Shown here: positions 63,313-64,000 of the stretch, one piece after another | How positions within the stretch are numbered: the first letter of the stretch is position 1 | Layout: every line of letters begins with the position of its first letter | NCBI RefSeq assembly: GCF_017877355.1 | Contig: NZ_JAGIPR010000001.1 | Coordinates: 124,001 to 188,000 of the forward strand | Length of the DNA stretch: 64,000 nucleotides | Direction of reading: 5' to 3' | From: Chryseobacterium jejuense | GTDB lineage: Bacteria > Bacteroidota > Bacteroidia > Flavobacteriales > Weeksellaceae | The notes under the pieces: generated by a model | What the model saw: the letters and a program-made list of their open reading frames with translations, nothing else | Database searches by the model: none | Told to the model about the DNA's origin: nothing | Made by a program: the position numbers and the translations under genes

Positions 63313-64000
63313 AACAATCTTCCAGGCGATCAGCATATTTAAAAACTAAAATATTATATAGGAAAAATACAGTTTCAGTTATGACTCATGTTTTTTCTGC
63401 TTAATGGCTATAAATACCTTATATTCAATAGTAATAAGAAATATAATCACAGCAATTTCTATTGAAAAATACAGGATTCCTAAAAATTTTAACCTAAAAA
63501 TCAAATAAGATGAAATTTTCTTTTCCCATACATTTTTTAATAATAGTTTGGAATTAACACATCCCAAAAAATATAGATATAAAAATTATAATTAAATAAT
63601 CATGATATAGTAGAAATTTTTAATTTGCTCAGCTATATAAAATGAGGAGTTAATATACTTTAATGTACCATATTAGAAGCACATTAAACCACAGGTTCTA
63701 TTCTAGAAAGGTTATACAAGATTTTGTAGGTTCTCTTATAAAAACTCATTTTATAACCTAACTGGTACATTTGAGTATATCATTGCCTAATTTATATATT
63801 ACAAAAATTAGATTGTATAATTTCTGTATTGGTATCACTGCTATACTTGGAAATAAATAAGAGAGATTGATTTGGTTGAATTGATAATGAAATAAGGAAA
63901 TACAAAAAAAATGACTATATTAATAGCTGCTTATGGAATTATTGAAACTTTTCCTTTCGTTGTTCCTTGTGATTTAAAATCATAGAACCCAATAAACTTT
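63313..64000. other. AT-rich region with no supportable gene
   Basis: About 690 bases to the window edge. One minus-strand frame of 62 codons (63379-63567) with a hydrophobic stretch and a 24-codon plus-strand frame near 63911 are present, but base composition and lack of motifs do not support either. No terminator, repeat or RNA gene recognised. Confidence 0.5.

Noticed and set aside
63379-63567. Minus-strand 62-codon frame with one hydrophobic stretch
   Set aside because: It lies in very AT-rich DNA where hydrophobic codons arise by chance, with no promoter box, motif or neighbour support.

Overview
The window looks like a chromosomal segment of a Bacteroidota bacterium of the flavobacterial type, most likely Chryseobacterium or a close Weeksellaceae relative. 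The reasons are low GC, the Bacteroidota -33/-7 promoter pattern (TTG then TAnnTTTG), a SusC/SusD pair, a hybrid two-component sensor with a periplasmic sugar-binding domain, and a Nudix-type arabinose regulator. This taxonomic call is inference from gene content. I saw no rRNA, tRNA, CRISPR array, transposase or phage genes.

Positions 1-29950 form a plant-polysaccharide region. A cut-off GH3 enzyme and a GH51 arabinofuranosidase lead into an L-arabinose operon (araB, araD, araA, galM-like mutarotase, SSS sodium:sugar symporter; 3090-9986). A GC-richer GH5 plus ricin-lectin lipoprotein gene follows on the minus strand, separated by a fossil duplication of its own junction (9922-10428). A Nudix/winged-helix regulator (araR, 12839-13525) diverges from a six-gene arabinoxylan operon (GH127/146, esterase, GPH transporter, GH10, GH43, GH67; 14040-24003). 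After a small secreted protein and an AraC regulator come a transaldolase, galK, galT and a HAD phosphatase. The same 23-bp inverted repeat (ATAARTGT-N7-ACAYTTAT) lies in front of araB, araR, the xylan operon and the transaldolase. It ties four transcription units into one predicted AraR regulon that runs from polymer cleavage to the pentose-phosphate pathway.

Positions 29950-34740 are a different small region: a decayed TPR gene, a secreted cupin, an AraC-type regulator, a cytoplasmic alpha/beta hydrolase, a secreted alpha/beta hydrolase and an exported RidA-like lipoprotein. Three of these genes carry near-identical promoter cassettes: a 23-bp box, then TCCATTG, exactly 20 nt, then CAACTTTG. 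I predict an uncharacterised regulon under the neighbouring AraC protein. This is the best candidate for an undescribed system here.

Positions 34800-49870 are a fructan utilisation locus similar in layout to the known Bacteroides levan locus. It holds a hybrid two-component sensor with a sugar-binding-protein domain, an MFS fructose-type transporter, a GH32, SusC, SusD, a DUF4960-like surface protein, a second GH32 lipoprotein and a PfkB fructokinase.

Positions 49900-64000 hold three tandem paralogous secreted proteins, an S41 peptidase with TPRs, two paralogous LytS/LytTR two-component pairs in opposite orientation, a PD40 propeller protein, a DinB-like protein with a dubious start, and an ABC ATPase followed by a permease fused to an M1-type metallopeptidase. 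The last ~690 bases show nothing I can support as a gene.
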